The notes under the pieces were generated by a model, which was not told where the DNA came from, ran no database searches, and saw nothing but the letters and a program-made list of their open reading frames with translations. Position numbers and translations under genes: made by a program. From an uncultured Bacteroides sp. (GTDB lineage Bacteria; Bacteroidota; Bacteroidia; Bacteroidales; Bacteroidaceae), in the NCBI RefSeq assembly GCF_963678845.1, contig NZ_OY787466.1, positions 992,001 to 1,056,000 on the forward strand: DNA of 64,000 nucleotides, read 5' to 3'. The stretch's first letter is position 1. Each line of letters starts with the position of its first letter. This document shows positions 1 to 8,502 of the stretch, in pieces.

Positions 1-397
1 AACCACCTAAAGTTGCTCCTCCTAAATACTTATCAGGACTATTGAACGAAAAAGTTACTCCTTCATCGCAGAATTGTTCCAAATCGTCTTCGCAGTATTC
101 GCATTTTCCGCATGAGTCTACAATACAGCCCACAGCAGCAAGGTCGCCAACCTTGAATTTCTTGACATGTTCACCTACACCAGTTACTTTTCCTACAATT
201 TCATGCCCCGGAACAATAGGAAACATAGTATGGCCAAAGTCATTCTTAATCTGGTGTAAATCAGAATGGCAGATACCACAATAGAGAATTTCCATTTCCA
301 CATCGTGAGGTTGCAATTCTCTTCGATTAATATTCATTGAATGTAAAGGTACATTCAAAGCCTCTGTTCCGTAGGCTCTTACTTCTTTTGTTTTCAT
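1..397 (-). CDS. Zinc-dependent alcohol dehydrogenase, C-terminal part cut off by the window edge
   Basis: The first 132 codons of a medium-chain, zinc-dependent alcohol dehydrogenase are visible; the gene runs off the left edge. It starts MKTKEVRAYG and has the catalytic zinc ligand region CGICHSDLH, the GHE motif, and the cysteine cluster of the structural zinc lobe (DSCGKCEYC and a further Cys). Family members oxidise alcohols or reduce aldehydes with NAD(P)H. Unlike the paralogue at 2590-3720 it has no signal peptide, so it should be cytoplasmic. It starts 16 bp after the stop of the cupin/CMD gene and is probably the last visible gene of the AraC-linked oxidoreductase operon. The nucleotide-binding domain lies outside the window, so the cofactor cannot be judged. 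Confidence 0.9.
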   Translation of the reverse strand, partial: MKTKEVRAYGTEALNVPLHSMNINRRELQPHDVEMEILYCGICHSDLHQIKNDFGHTMFPIVPGHEIVGKVTGVGEHVKKFKVGDLAAVGCIVDSCGKCEYCEDDLEQFCDEGVTFSFNSPDKYLGGATLGG

Positions 398-413
398 ACT
401 TCTTTGTTTTTGT

Positions 414-1670
414 TTATTCAGGTATAACTTCGTTTAAGCATTTTAATGCATTCAGGGTGCGAGGATATCCAATATAGGGTAAAAGTTGTGTGGCTACACT
501 TAGCAAGGTCTCTTTGTCATTGCCTACTTTCACATTACCTAAAATATGCCCTTTAACCTGTGATTCAGTGCCACCCATGCTGATGAGCATTGAGAAGGTT
601 AATAATTCTCTGGTCTTTGCATCTAAACCGGTACGAGTTTGATAATCGCCGAAGCAATTTGCAGACAAGTACTTTTGTATATGCAGTTGATTCTTTGGTG
701 ACTGTTCGTACATTTTGTCAATCATATCTCCAAAAATATCTTTTTGAAGAGCCAATCCTTTTTCCATCCGGGTTTCAGGTGTGGTGGTCGATTGTCCTTT
801 TACCGGTAATTCAATTCCCCTTTCCTTTAGTATTTCGTTGGCTGCATAAATAAAATCTATCACTTTAGCTACTCCAACATAAGCAACTGATTGATACAGA
901 ATTTCCTTAATTTCAACCGGTGTAACACCTACATTAAGAGCTCCATTTACAAACATTTTATATTCCGTAAGTGCACCCTGAGCTATGGTAGAACCCATAA
1001 TCATCATCACCCGGGTTTTGGTGTCCAGATTGCCATATTTGATTACTTCATCAAAAGCAAAATTATCGAATATCTCAATCAATTCAGGGTCGGTTTGTTT
1101 AGCTTTTGATTCATAACCAGGCCATAATTCCTCGTGATTTTTTATAGCTTTTTCAGTCAGATTTATATTAATGTCCTCATTTTGTGTTGAACATTTATTA
1201 TATTCCTTATCACTAACGGGATTAAGCCACTCTGTTTTATCCTTATCAAGTTCAGGGACCATTGCAATATGAGTCATCGCACAGTTGTGTGATGCTCCGT
1301 GCCAATGTACAACATTTTTGGGAATTTTCACTACATCGCCTTCACGGATAATCTGTACTGATTTTCCTTTTTCCTGATAATATCCAACTCCGCTAATTAC
1401 AAAAAGGATCTGGCCACTGGTATGACTATGCCAGTTGGTTCTGCTTTTTGCTTCGAAGTTCACCGTTCCAACCATAGTATTATATCCGTCTTCTGGATTA
1501 ATATTCATATTGACCCATACTCTTCCTGTGAAATAGCTAGATGGAGCCGCAACTCCTTTTTCTTTAAATGATACCATATTTTTTTGATTTTTTTCTTGAG
1601 CTCCTGATGATACAGTTATCAATAGTAGATAAGCACAGAGAATTAGTTGTGTGATCTTTTTGAAATCCAT
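414..1670 (-). CDS. Secreted cupin / carboxymuconolactone decarboxylase fusion protein
   Basis: A 418-residue protein with an N-terminal signal peptide (hydrophobic residues 8-22, ending near SSGAQ). Residues about 65-140 form a cupin with metal-ligand-like histidines (WHSHTSG at about 80-86, VHWHG at about 121-125). Two carboxymuconolactone decarboxylase/AhpD-like repeats follow at about 200-290 and 320-410. The redox CxxC of AhpD peroxidases is not visible, so a peroxidase role is unlikely. Related cupin-CMD proteins are annotated as quinone- or lactone-acting enzymes, but the substrate here cannot be told. It lies between the SDR gene (19 bp upstream) and the partial alcohol dehydrogenase (16 bp downstream) in one minus-strand operon. 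The export signal is notable because its operon partners are mostly redox enzymes. Confidence 0.85.
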   Translation of the reverse strand: MDFKKITQLILCAYLLLITVSSGAQEKNQKNMVSFKEKGVAAPSSYFTGRVWVNMNINPEDGYNTMVGTVNFEAKSRTNWHSHTSGQILFVISGVGYYQEKGKSVQIIREGDVVKIPKNVVHWHGASHNCAMTHIAMVPELDKDKTEWLNPVSDKEYNKCSTQNEDININLTEKAIKNHEELWPGYESKAKQTDPELIEIFDNFAFDEVIKYGNLDTKTRVMMIMGSTIAQGALTEYKMFVNGALNVGVTPVEIKEILYQSVAYVGVAKVIDFIYAANEILKERGIELPVKGQSTTTPETRMEKGLALQKDIFGDMIDKMYEQSPKNQLHIQKYLSANCFGDYQTRTGLDAKTRELLTFSMLISMGGTESQVKGHILGNVKVGNDKETLLSVATQLLPYIGYPRTLNALKCLNEVIPE

Positions 1671-1689
1671 ATTAAGAACTTCTCTTTTT

Positions 1690-2535
1690 TTAATTAGAAG
1701 GCTGTTCTAATCCGCCAAACCAATAGGCAGCGGTCACTCCGCCATCCATTAAGATATCGCTACCAGTTATAAAAGCGCCATCTTGCCCCATTAATAAGGC
1801 TCCTACATTGGCAACTTCATCAGGGGTTCCTGCTCTTCCAACAGCACCACCTTCTATCATCTTGCGGTAACTTTCTCCACGTGGACCAGATAATTCATCT
1901 TTTGCTAAAGGAGTCATTATAATACCTGGACTTATGGTATTAATCCGAGCACCTCGTTTACCCCATCTTATAGCTTCAGCCATTACCCTTAACGAATTGC
2001 CTCTTTTAGATAATTGATAAGCATGTAAAGGACCTTTAACCTGATCTGATTGAAGCATTGAAAGTGATAATAATTCTTCAGTCGGAGTGGTTGCCAGGGC
2101 GTTGTTTTGTTCCTGAGTAAGTGCAGGCAAGCGATGCCCGGATTGTGAAGCAATTACTACACCTGCACCTCCGTGTTCTATAATATTGCCGAATTCTTCA
2201 AGAATGACTGCCGTTCCGTATAAATCTACTTTTAGAATTGTTTCAGGTGAAGCTTGAGAAGGAGAAACACCTGCAGCATGTATAAGCCCGGTGATGGGAC
2301 CAATTGCTAAAGCAGTTTTGATAAGCGAATGTACCGATGCCCTGGATGATACGTCGACAATTGCAGTGCTTACATCAAAACCAGCTTCGCTAAGTGTCTT
2401 TACAGCCACATCACAATTTTCCTGACGAAGATCAGCCAAAAGAATGTGTTTACCTGCACCAATCCTTCTAACAATAGCCTGTCCAATTGAACCGGCTCCT
2501 ATAACTACGATTACATTTACTAAATGATTTTTCAT
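1690..2535 (-). CDS. Short-chain dehydrogenase/reductase (SDR)
   Basis: A 281-residue classical SDR. It has the dinucleotide-binding glycine motif GAGSIGQ (about residues 13-19), the HAAG segment after beta-4 and the catalytic YxxxK pair (YQLSK, Tyr173 and Lys177). The C-terminal SPGIIMTPLA segment and the MDGG end are also typical. I start it at the ATG at 2535; a longer frame would need TTG at 2541. It should be a cytoplasmic NAD(P)-dependent oxidoreductase of unknown substrate. It lies 54 bp after the signal-peptide alcohol dehydrogenase and 19 bp before the cupin/CMD gene, in the same operon. Confidence 0.9.
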   Translation of the reverse strand: MKNHLVNVIVVIGAGSIGQAIVRRIGAGKHILLADLRQENCDVAVKTLSEAGFDVSTAIVDVSSRASVHSLIKTALAIGPITGLIHAAGVSPSQASPETILKVDLYGTAVILEEFGNIIEHGGAGVVIASQSGHRLPALTQEQNNALATTPTEELLSLSMLQSDQVKGPLHAYQLSKRGNSLRVMAEAIRWGKRGARINTISPGIIMTPLAKDELSGPRGESYRKMIEGGAVGRAGTPDEVANVGALLMGQDGAFITGSDILMDGGVTAAYWFGGLEQPSN

Positions 2536-2589
2536 GTGCAATAATTTGTTGTTAAATATTTTTTTATTGATTGAATATAGCAGTATAAC

Positions 2590-3720
2590 TTATTTCAAAG
2601 TTTTCATATCAATAACATATCTGAATTTTACTTTTCCTGCCAATACGTTTTTATAAGCTTCAGTTACAGCGTCTCCGTCGGCTTTGATAATTTCCACTTC
2701 GGGATAGATATTGTGTGCTACCGAATAATCGAGCATTTCCTGTGTTTCTTTCATGCCACCAATTTGAGAACCATACACATTTCTGCCTGCAAGGAACACA
2801 AAGTCCATTACTTTAAGTGTAGGTTGATTATTGAATGCCGGCAATCCAACAATGGCAAAATTACCCTTGTATTTAGTCATTCTAAGATACATGGATGGAT
2901 CATACATTGCAGGAATGGTGCTTAGCACAAAGTCAAAAGAATCGTCCATTCCTTTTAACTCTTCTTTATTATTGACGTTTACATATTTCACTGCACCCAT
3001 TCTCAATGCATCTGCACGTTTGTCTTCTGTAATATCAAATACGGTAACTTTTGCGCCTAATTTTACAGCGTATTGCACAGCCATATGACCAAGTCCACCA
3101 AATCCTGCAATAGCCACATTATCTCCTTTTTTTACATCAGATTGCATTAGTGGTGAATAGGTCGTAATTCCTGCACATAATAATGGGGCTACTCTTTTCA
3201 TATCCGCATTTTTAGGAACTTTAACAGCAAATCTGTCTTTTACAACAATATTATTTGAGTATCCACCTTGCGTAATTTCATTATTATGAAATGGGTCATG
3301 AGCATGATAGGTCATAACTACTTTTTTACAATATTGTTCTAAACCTGCTTTACAATAATCGCATTCGCCACAGGAGTTTACCATACAACCAACACCGGCA
3401 TAATCGCCTACTTTAAATTTGGTCACATTCTTACCTACTTTGGTTACTTTTCCTACAATTTCATGTCCTGGAACCATTGGATATATTTCATTTCCCCAAT
3501 CTTGGTGAGAGTGGTGTAAATCGCTATGGCATATACTGGCGTACATCGTTTCAATGAGAATATCATCATCTCCAAGGGCATGACGAGTAAACTCATAAGG
3601 TTTAAATTGCCAATCGTTTGAAAAAACGGCAAGACCTTTGGCTGGGATTCTTTTTTCCTGAGCATTAATTTGCAATACAGATAAAATGCTCAATGCTATG
3701 CTTAAAAATAGATATTTCAT
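2590..3720 (-). CDS. Zinc-dependent alcohol dehydrogenase with an N-terminal signal peptide
   Basis: A 376-residue medium-chain alcohol dehydrogenase. The catalytic zinc site is seen as ICHSDLHH (Cys64) and GHE (His86-Glu87), the structural zinc Cys cluster at about 117, 120, 123 and 131, and the Rossmann motif GFGGLGHMA follows. It resembles the YahK/cinnamyl-alcohol-dehydrogenase-like group of NADP-dependent aldehyde reductases. What is odd is the first 20 residues: a lysine, a hydrophobic stretch and an INAQ end that read as a clear signal peptide. An NAD(P)-dependent enzyme would have little free cofactor in the periplasm. It lies 22 bp downstream of the aldo/keto reductase gene. The start is the ATG at 3720; no in-frame start nearer the catalytic domain looks better. 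Confidence 0.88.
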   Translation of the reverse strand: MKYLFLSIALSILSVLQINAQEKRIPAKGLAVFSNDWQFKPYEFTRHALGDDDILIETMYASICHSDLHHSHQDWGNEIYPMVPGHEIVGKVTKVGKNVTKFKVGDYAGVGCMVNSCGECDYCKAGLEQYCKKVVMTYHAHDPFHNNEITQGGYSNNIVVKDRFAVKVPKNADMKRVAPLLCAGITTYSPLMQSDVKKGDNVAIAGFGGLGHMAVQYAVKLGAKVTVFDITEDKRADALRMGAVKYVNVNNKEELKGMDDSFDFVLSTIPAMYDPSMYLRMTKYKGNFAIVGLPAFNNQPTLKVMDFVFLAGRNVYGSQIGGMKETQEMLDYSVAHNIYPEVEIIKADGDAVTEAYKNVLAGKVKFRYVIDMKTLK

Positions 3721-3742
3721 AAGTTTTACATTTTAAATTATA

Positions 3743-4732
3743 CTAATCATTATCAACCATTTTTTCACTGCTTTCAGGATATCGGTGTCCAAGAATATCT
3801 ATTTTTGCTAATACAGTTTCAATCTGAGTTAAATCATCCTTATTTAATTCAAGATTTGCAGCTCCTACATTTTCTTCAAGTCGGTGTATTTTTGTTGTTC
3901 CAGGAATTGGCACAATCCATTCTTTTTGAGCGTGAATCCATGCTAATGCAACTTGTGCAGGTGTTGCCTCTTTTTCTTGAGCAATTTGGGTAATCAACTC
4001 AACCAAAGCTTTATTCGCTTTTCGGTTTTCAGCATCGAAGCGAGGTATACCATTGCGAAAGTCTTTGGAATCGAATTCTGTATTTGCATCAATTTTTCCT
4101 GTTAAAAATCCTTTGCCAAGAGGGCTGAAAGGCACAAAGCCAATTCCTAGTTCCTCAAGAGTTGCAAAAGTTTTTGTTTCAGGCTCCCGCCACCACATAG
4201 AGTATTCGCTTTGTAAGGCTGACACCGGCTGAATAGCATGAGCTTTACGAATATTGGTAACTCCAGCTTCAGACATACCAAAGTATTTTACTTTTCCTTC
4301 CTGAATTAAATCTTTAACTGTACCTGCAACATCTTCAATAGGAACATTCGGGTCAATTCGATGTTGGTATAGCAAATCTATGACTTCTACATTTAATCTT
4401 TTTAAAGAACCTTCTACAGCCTGACGGATGTACTCTGGTTTACTGTTTAACCCAACTGCCTGACCATTCTTAAAGTTAAAACCAAATTTGGTAGCAACTA
4501 CAATTTCGTTTCTAAATGGAGCAATCGCTTCGCCAACAACTTCTTCATTGGTAAAAGGACCATATATTTCGGCGGTATCAAAAAATGTAACACCTAATTC
4601 GTAAGCTTTTCTAATTAACTTAATAGCCTCTTGCTTGTCAGTAGCAGGACCATATCCAAAACTTAAGCCCATGCATCCTAATCCTAGTGCAGATACTTCC
4701 AATCCTTGAGTACCTAATTTACGCTGTTTCAT
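3743..4732 (-). CDS. Aldo/keto reductase
   Basis: A 329-residue aldo/keto reductase of full family length. The catalytic tetrad is visible: Asp52 and Tyr57 in FFDTAEIYG, Lys82 in VVATKFGF and His124 in LLYQHRID. The C-terminal phosphate-binding region has IPGTTKIHRLEEN. Such enzymes reduce aldehydes or ketones with NADPH in the cytoplasm. This is the first gene of the minus-strand oxidoreductase operon and is divergent from the AraC regulator at 4929. A CAAAATTA element at 4792-4799 (TAATTTTG on the minus strand) is a plausible -7 box without a matching -33 box, which suggests activator dependence. Confidence 0.93.
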   Translation of the reverse strand: MKQRKLGTQGLEVSALGLGCMGLSFGYGPATDKQEAIKLIRKAYELGVTFFDTAEIYGPFTNEEVVGEAIAPFRNEIVVATKFGFNFKNGQAVGLNSKPEYIRQAVEGSLKRLNVEVIDLLYQHRIDPNVPIEDVAGTVKDLIQEGKVKYFGMSEAGVTNIRKAHAIQPVSALQSEYSMWWREPETKTFATLEELGIGFVPFSPLGKGFLTGKIDANTEFDSKDFRNGIPRFDAENRKANKALVELITQIAQEKEATPAQVALAWIHAQKEWIVPIPGTTKIHRLEENVGAANLELNKDDLTQIETVLAKIDILGHRYPESSEKMVDND

Positions 4733-4791
4733 ATATTTATGTTTTAAATTTGAAAAAATAGTTTTATTTCTGCGTCGAAATAATCACGATG

Positions 4792-4799
4792 CAAAATTA
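4792..4799 (-). promoter_or_regulatory. Candidate -7 box of the oxidoreductase operon
   Basis: Read on the minus strand this is TAATTTTG, fitting the Bacteroides -7 consensus TAnnTTTG, 59 bp before the aldo/keto reductase start. No TTTG is found 19-21 bp further upstream (around 4819-4823), so the promoter would be weak without an activator. The repeats at 4824-4860 lie just upstream of where the missing -33 element should be. Confidence 0.4.
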
Positions 4800-4823
4800 T
4801 GCTGTATTTTCGGTGTGGATGTT

Positions 4824-4860
4824 ATACATATTACTGATATACATACCATTATTACAGATA
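4824..4860. promoter_or_regulatory. Candidate AraC-type operator (direct repeats, 21-bp spacing)
   Basis: Two direct repeats, TTACTGATA (4831-4839) and TTACAGATA (4852-4860), are exactly 21 bp apart, two helical turns. Each is associated with an ATACATA word (4824-4830 and 4839-4845). This geometry matches the tandem half-sites usually bound by AraC-family dimers. The site lies between the divergent araC-like gene and the oxidoreductase operon, just upstream of the operon's -33 position. Binding by the adjacent regulator is inference. Confidence 0.45.
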
Positions 4861-4928
4861 CCAGTTACCTTATGAATTAAATAACAAAAAAAGTTCTACT
4901 TTTGTCTTGCAAACTAATATAAAAACTT

Positions 4929-5825
4929 ATGAATGAGATTCCAAGAATAGATAATATTTGCGACTACAATTCTATAATGGGGTTGGAAACGTTGCATCCT
5001 TTGGTTAGCGTTGTTGATTTATCCAAGTCTAAAAGAATGACACATATGCGTCATAGTTTCGGCTTTTATGCCATCTATCTGAAGCAAGTAAAATGTGGAG
5101 ATTTGATATATGGGCGCAACTATTATGATTATCAGGAGGGAACATTGGTATGCATTGCACCGGGGCAGGTTCTTGGTGTTGAAGATAACGGAGAGTACTT
5201 TCAGCCAAAAGGCTGGGCGTTATTGTTTCATCCCGACTTGATTCGCGGCACCTCACTGGGACGTAATATCAAAAACTATTCATTCTTTTCCTATGAAGCT
5301 AACGAAGCCCTTCACTTGTCAGAGCAGGAGAGAGTTGTTGTCATTGATTGCTTGCATAAGATAGAACTGGAACTGAATCATTCAATTGATAAACATAGCA
5401 AAACATTGATTGCATCGAACATTGAGTTGCTTCTTAATTATTGTGAGCGTTTTTATGACCGCCAGTTTATTACCCGCGAACATATAAATAAAGATATATT
5501 AGTACGGTTTGAGAATCTGCTTGAAGATTATTTTACGTCGGACAAGCCACAAAATATTGGTTTGCCTACAGTGGGATATTGTGCTGATAAGCTTAATCTT
5601 TCATCAAACTATTTGGGTGATTTGATTAAAAAGGAAACCGGCAAATCAGCTTTGGAACATATACAACTGAAATTGATTAATATCGCTAAAGAGTTAGTGT
5701 ATGACACAAGCAAGTCCGTTAGTGAAATTGCTTATGAACTGGGATTCAAATACCCTCAGCACTTTAGCCGACTGTTTAAGAAACGTGTTGGCGTTTCACC
5801 GAATGAATATAGGGTGCAGCATTAA
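4929..5825 (+). CDS. AraC-family transcriptional regulator
   Basis: A 298-residue regulator. Residues 1-170 form a cupin-like sensing domain, and the last 100 residues carry two helix-turn-helix motifs (GYCADKLNLSSNYLGDLIKK and VSEIAYELGFKYPQHFSRLF), ending with the typical VGVSPNEYR. It is transcribed divergently from the aldo/keto reductase operon. In Bacteroidota such AraC genes commonly activate the adjacent aldo/keto reductase and alcohol dehydrogenase genes, possibly in response to reactive aldehydes; the inducer is not visible. TACTTTTG at 4897-4904 could be its own -7 box. A convergent terminator at 5839-5868 follows the gene. Confidence 0.93.
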   Translation: MNEIPRIDNICDYNSIMGLETLHPLVSVVDLSKSKRMTHMRHSFGFYAIYLKQVKCGDLIYGRNYYDYQEGTLVCIAPGQVLGVEDNGEYFQPKGWALLFHPDLIRGTSLGRNIKNYSFFSYEANEALHLSEQERVVVIDCLHKIELELNHSIDKHSKTLIASNIELLLNYCERFYDRQFITREHINKDILVRFENLLEDYFTSDKPQNIGLPTVGYCADKLNLSSNYLGDLIKKETGKSALEHIQLKLINIAKELVYDTSKSVSEIAYELGFKYPQHFSRLFKKRVGVSPNEYRVQH

Positions 5826-5838
5826 AACGTAATATATA

Positions 5839-5868
5839 AATGGAAGGGCAAAATTATTCCCTTCCATT
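5839..5868. terminator. Bidirectional terminator between two convergent AraC-family genes
   Basis: A perfect 10-bp inverted repeat (AATGGAAGGG / CCCTTCCATT) with a 10-nt loop, flanked by A/T-rich tracts on both sides. It lies between the convergent genes ending at 5825 and 5876. Confidence 0.8.
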
Positions 5869-5875
5869 ATTTATA

Positions 5876-6823
5876 TTAAAGCGGTCTAACCGGAATACAG
5901 ATGTCCAGAATAAATTTCTTTTCCGGGTGCTCATTATGATCGTTGTAATATAGCTCATAAGTATTTCCGTCTCCCTGTTGATAGCCGTTTTCAGTAAACC
6001 ACAAACACATAGTGTTCCAGGCCTGCTCAAATTCAGTTTCGGTTATTTCAAAATGTCCTACTGCATATTTCCCACCATCAACAGTCATTTTGCCTATTTC
6101 TCCGTCTACTTTTACATCCTCGTTCACAGTGATGCAGGCATCTTGTCTCACATTCTCAATCTCAGTAATTGATGGATCATCATGATAAACCGTCAGTGAT
6201 TTAGTTTCAGGAAACTTTAGTAATCCTCTTGGACCAGCCCACTTAACCAACTTTTCATACGCTTTGCTTATTTCCTTATAAGCCCCTTTGTGCCGACAAT
6301 AAATAACATTCATTTCCGGCATTTCTTTGATTTCAATCTTTGTGTTCATAATAACTAATTGTTTTAAATTGACACTGCAAAGTTGCGAATCAAAATGATA
6401 AGGCTGTTGATTATTCTTGCTGATCATTTTACCATCCTTGCTATAATACACCCCATTAATCACAATAATCTTCTTTTCAATATTTCGGAAGTCAGTAGCC
6501 GAAATATTGAAATACTTTCTGAATGTACGGCTAAATAACGATACACTGCTGAAACCATAGCTGTATGCAATTTCGCTGATCGGTACATCTTTATGTTCTC
6601 TAATCTTACATGCAGCTTTTTCTATTCTTGTCCGTTGAATAAATAAAGAAGGCGTTTCTCCGGTGAAAAGAGTGAATATTCTGTGAAAATGGTAGGGTGA
6701 TAAGTTGGCAATACTGGCAATACTGCCTAATGGTAATGGTTCATCAATATGATTTTCAATATAATCCATTACCTTGTTTATCCTTGAAATATACTCCTGT
6801 CTGCTTTGTTCTTTTACGTTCAT
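5876..6823 (-). CDS. AraC-family regulator with C-terminal GyrI-like effector domain
   Basis: A 315-residue protein. Residues about 10-110 are an AraC DNA-binding domain with two helix-turn-helices (LGSIASIANLSPYHFHRIFT and ISEIAYSYGFSSVSLFSRTF). A linker is followed by a GyrI-like small-molecule-binding domain at about 155-315, starting near IEIKEMPEMNVIYCRHKG. This is the Rob/SoxS-like architecture often linked to drug or stress responses. I start at the ATG at 6823; the longer frame needs TTG at 6844. It converges with the preceding AraC gene. No target gene is obvious, since the IS elements lie immediately upstream. Confidence 0.92.
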   Translation of the reverse strand: MNVKEQSRQEYISRINKVMDYIENHIDEPLPLGSIASIANLSPYHFHRIFTLFTGETPSLFIQRTRIEKAACKIREHKDVPISEIAYSYGFSSVSLFSRTFRKYFNISATDFRNIEKKIIVINGVYYSKDGKMISKNNQQPYHFDSQLCSVNLKQLVIMNTKIEIKEMPEMNVIYCRHKGAYKEISKAYEKLVKWAGPRGLLKFPETKSLTVYHDDPSITEIENVRQDACITVNEDVKVDGEIGKMTVDGGKYAVGHFEITETEFEQAWNTMCLWFTENGYQQGDGNTYELYYNDHNEHPEKKFILDICIPVRPL

Positions 6824-6948
6824 ATCTTTTTTGTAAAAGAACAAAGATAACCGATTCTTTGATTTGTGTTTTTACTTATCTTGCTTTTTTTATTCAATAA
6901 TAACTAAGCCTATACTCCAATAGATTTTTTTCGAAAAAAATATTTGCT

Positions 6949-7100
6949 TATCTGCTACTGATTTAGATTAATGATTTGATAATAAGAATGTTATCTAGTG
7001 GGAGATAAAAATAATCACCATTTATCTCCCACTAATAAATTACTAAGTTGTTGATTATCAGGATGTGTTTTAGTAGCAGATGATTTTAGTTTAGTAGCAG
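6949..7100. repeat. Intergenic array of TAGTRGSAGAT words in both orientations
   Basis: The gap between the GyrI-type regulator and the ISL3 element has no gene. It holds five copies of a 12-bp word: forward TAGTGGGAGATA (6996-7007), TAGTAGCAGATG (7071-7082) and TAGTAGCAG (7092-7100), and reverse TATCTGCTACTG (6949-6960) and TATCTCCCACTA (7023-7034). The pair at 6996 and 7023 forms a perfect 12-bp inverted repeat. The same word recurs at 10023-10033 and at 12492-12588. Function is unknown. Confidence 0.6.
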
Positions 7101-7160
7101 TCCCTATGTTTGTAATTAATATGCAGACGAACAAAGCATAAGCCAAGAGTATTAATATAT

Positions 7161-8455
7161 GGTTCATCCGACAAATGCGTAGTTCTTCTCATGCATTGCC
7201 AAAATTTTAAGTTCAAAAAACCTTTGATCTCTATATCCATATGCTTGTCTTTTCATTGTTTTGATTTTGTTATTAATACCTTCCAATTTTCCTGTTGATA
7301 TATGATAATCATACCATGCTAAGATTCCCCACTTATGTGCTTTTAGTGTATTTGCAAATGTTGTAAGCTTGGGGATTTTGGCTTGATATGCCAGTTCTAT
7401 CCAAGCGTCCAATTCTTTGATAGCCTGCTCTTTATTTACTTGTGTCCATATTTCTTTCAAACTTTCTTTCAGATAGTATGCTTTCATCAAGGGCTCATTC
7501 AGCTTCAAGGCATTGTCAAGTCTGGACTTGAATTGGTTATCAAAGATGTCTTTGCCATTGCATAGTAATAACCATCTAGTTCCTTTAAACACTTTTCGTT
7601 TATTCAGATCCTTTTCCTCTCTGTAAACACTTCTACGTATTTCATCCAAAGCATCATTCATGAGTTTGACTACATGAAAGTGATCAAATACCAGAGTTGC
7701 TTCAGGTATATTCGTCATGACAGTTGAAACAAAAGCTGGAGATAAATCTGTAGCAACGGCCTTGATGACAGCATCAGATTTCTTTAGTTTCTTCCAAAAA
7801 ACATCCAGAGAATCAGCACCTTTTCCATCGCCTATATATACAACTTGTCCTGTAAGAAGGTTTACTACGATTGTTTTGTAGACATGACCTTTTGCAACTG
7901 CGAACTCATCAATGCCAATATATTCAAGTTCGCTCAGGTCAGGGCATCCATAATGTCGCTGTAGATAACGTTTCTGGATATCCTTTACCGTATCCCAGGA
8001 AAGATGAAGGAAATGAGCAACATCCTTTATAGTACCTAAACGGGAGAGTTCAACTACAAGGCGAGCCAGGCGATTCGTATAAGAACGCTTGCCTGTAATA
8101 AAATGAATATTCTCCTGACGAATGCAATGACAATCTTTGCATTCTAAACGCTGAACTTTCATTTCTAAAAATACAGGTTTATGTCCTATGGGTACTCCGC
8201 GAAAACGACGAATAGTACTACCGGAGCGAATAAAGTGCCGACTCTTACAACAAGGACAACGAAGTTTTTCGGAACGGGTTTGGACTTCAAAGATAATACT
8301 CTTATCTTCGTAGCGTACGCGGGAGCATTCTTGCTCACAAACGCCAAAGGCGTGGTACAGAAAGCTGGTATTCATAATATTTTGGATTGGACTCTACAAT
8401 ATAATGATTTACCAGCTTATTTTTATATAGCAACTACGCATTTGTCGGATGAACC
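7161..8455 (-). mobile_element. Complete ISL3-family insertion sequence
   Basis: A 1295-bp element with perfect 24-bp terminal inverted repeats at 7161-7184 and 8432-8455 (left end GGTTCATCCGACAAATGCGT...). It is flanked by an 8-bp direct repeat TAATATAT (7153-7160 and 8456-8463), the target duplication length expected for ISL3. The single transposase gene fills the element and its stop codon lies inside the left repeat. Intact ends, matching target duplications and an uninterrupted gene indicate a recent insertion. It sits 47 bp upstream of the IS110-type transposase and probably landed in that element's noncoding end. Confidence 0.95.
7164..8375 (-). CDS. ISL3-family transposase
   Basis: A 403-residue DDE transposase of normal ISL3 length. 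The N-terminus has a zinc-ribbon-like pair (LRCPCCKSRHF and LECKDCHC, within about residues 38-85), then a helix-turn-helix region. The catalytic acids can be placed at IGIDEFA, LVFDHFHVVK and KLEGINNKIK, in the order of the DDE_Tnp_ISL3 domain. The last codons run into the left terminal repeat. The frame is intact, so the element may be active. Confidence 0.96.
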   Translation of the reverse strand: MNTSFLYHAFGVCEQECSRVRYEDKSIIFEVQTRSEKLRCPCCKSRHFIRSGSTIRRFRGVPIGHKPVFLEMKVQRLECKDCHCIRQENIHFITGKRSYTNRLARLVVELSRLGTIKDVAHFLHLSWDTVKDIQKRYLQRHYGCPDLSELEYIGIDEFAVAKGHVYKTIVVNLLTGQVVYIGDGKGADSLDVFWKKLKKSDAVIKAVATDLSPAFVSTVMTNIPEATLVFDHFHVVKLMNDALDEIRRSVYREEKDLNKRKVFKGTRWLLLCNGKDIFDNQFKSRLDNALKLNEPLMKAYYLKESLKEIWTQVNKEQAIKELDAWIELAYQAKIPKLTTFANTLKAHKWGILAWYDYHISTGKLEGINNKIKTMKRQAYGYRDQRFFELKILAMHEKNYAFVG

Positions 8456-8502
8456 TAATATATTTGAGGTATCAGTCTTAAACAATTAAATACTCAAAGC
8501 TT

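Noticed and set aside
8181..8489. 102-codon plus-strand frame
   Set aside because: It lies antisense to the ISL3 transposase start, crosses the terminal inverted repeat and has no recognisable protein features.
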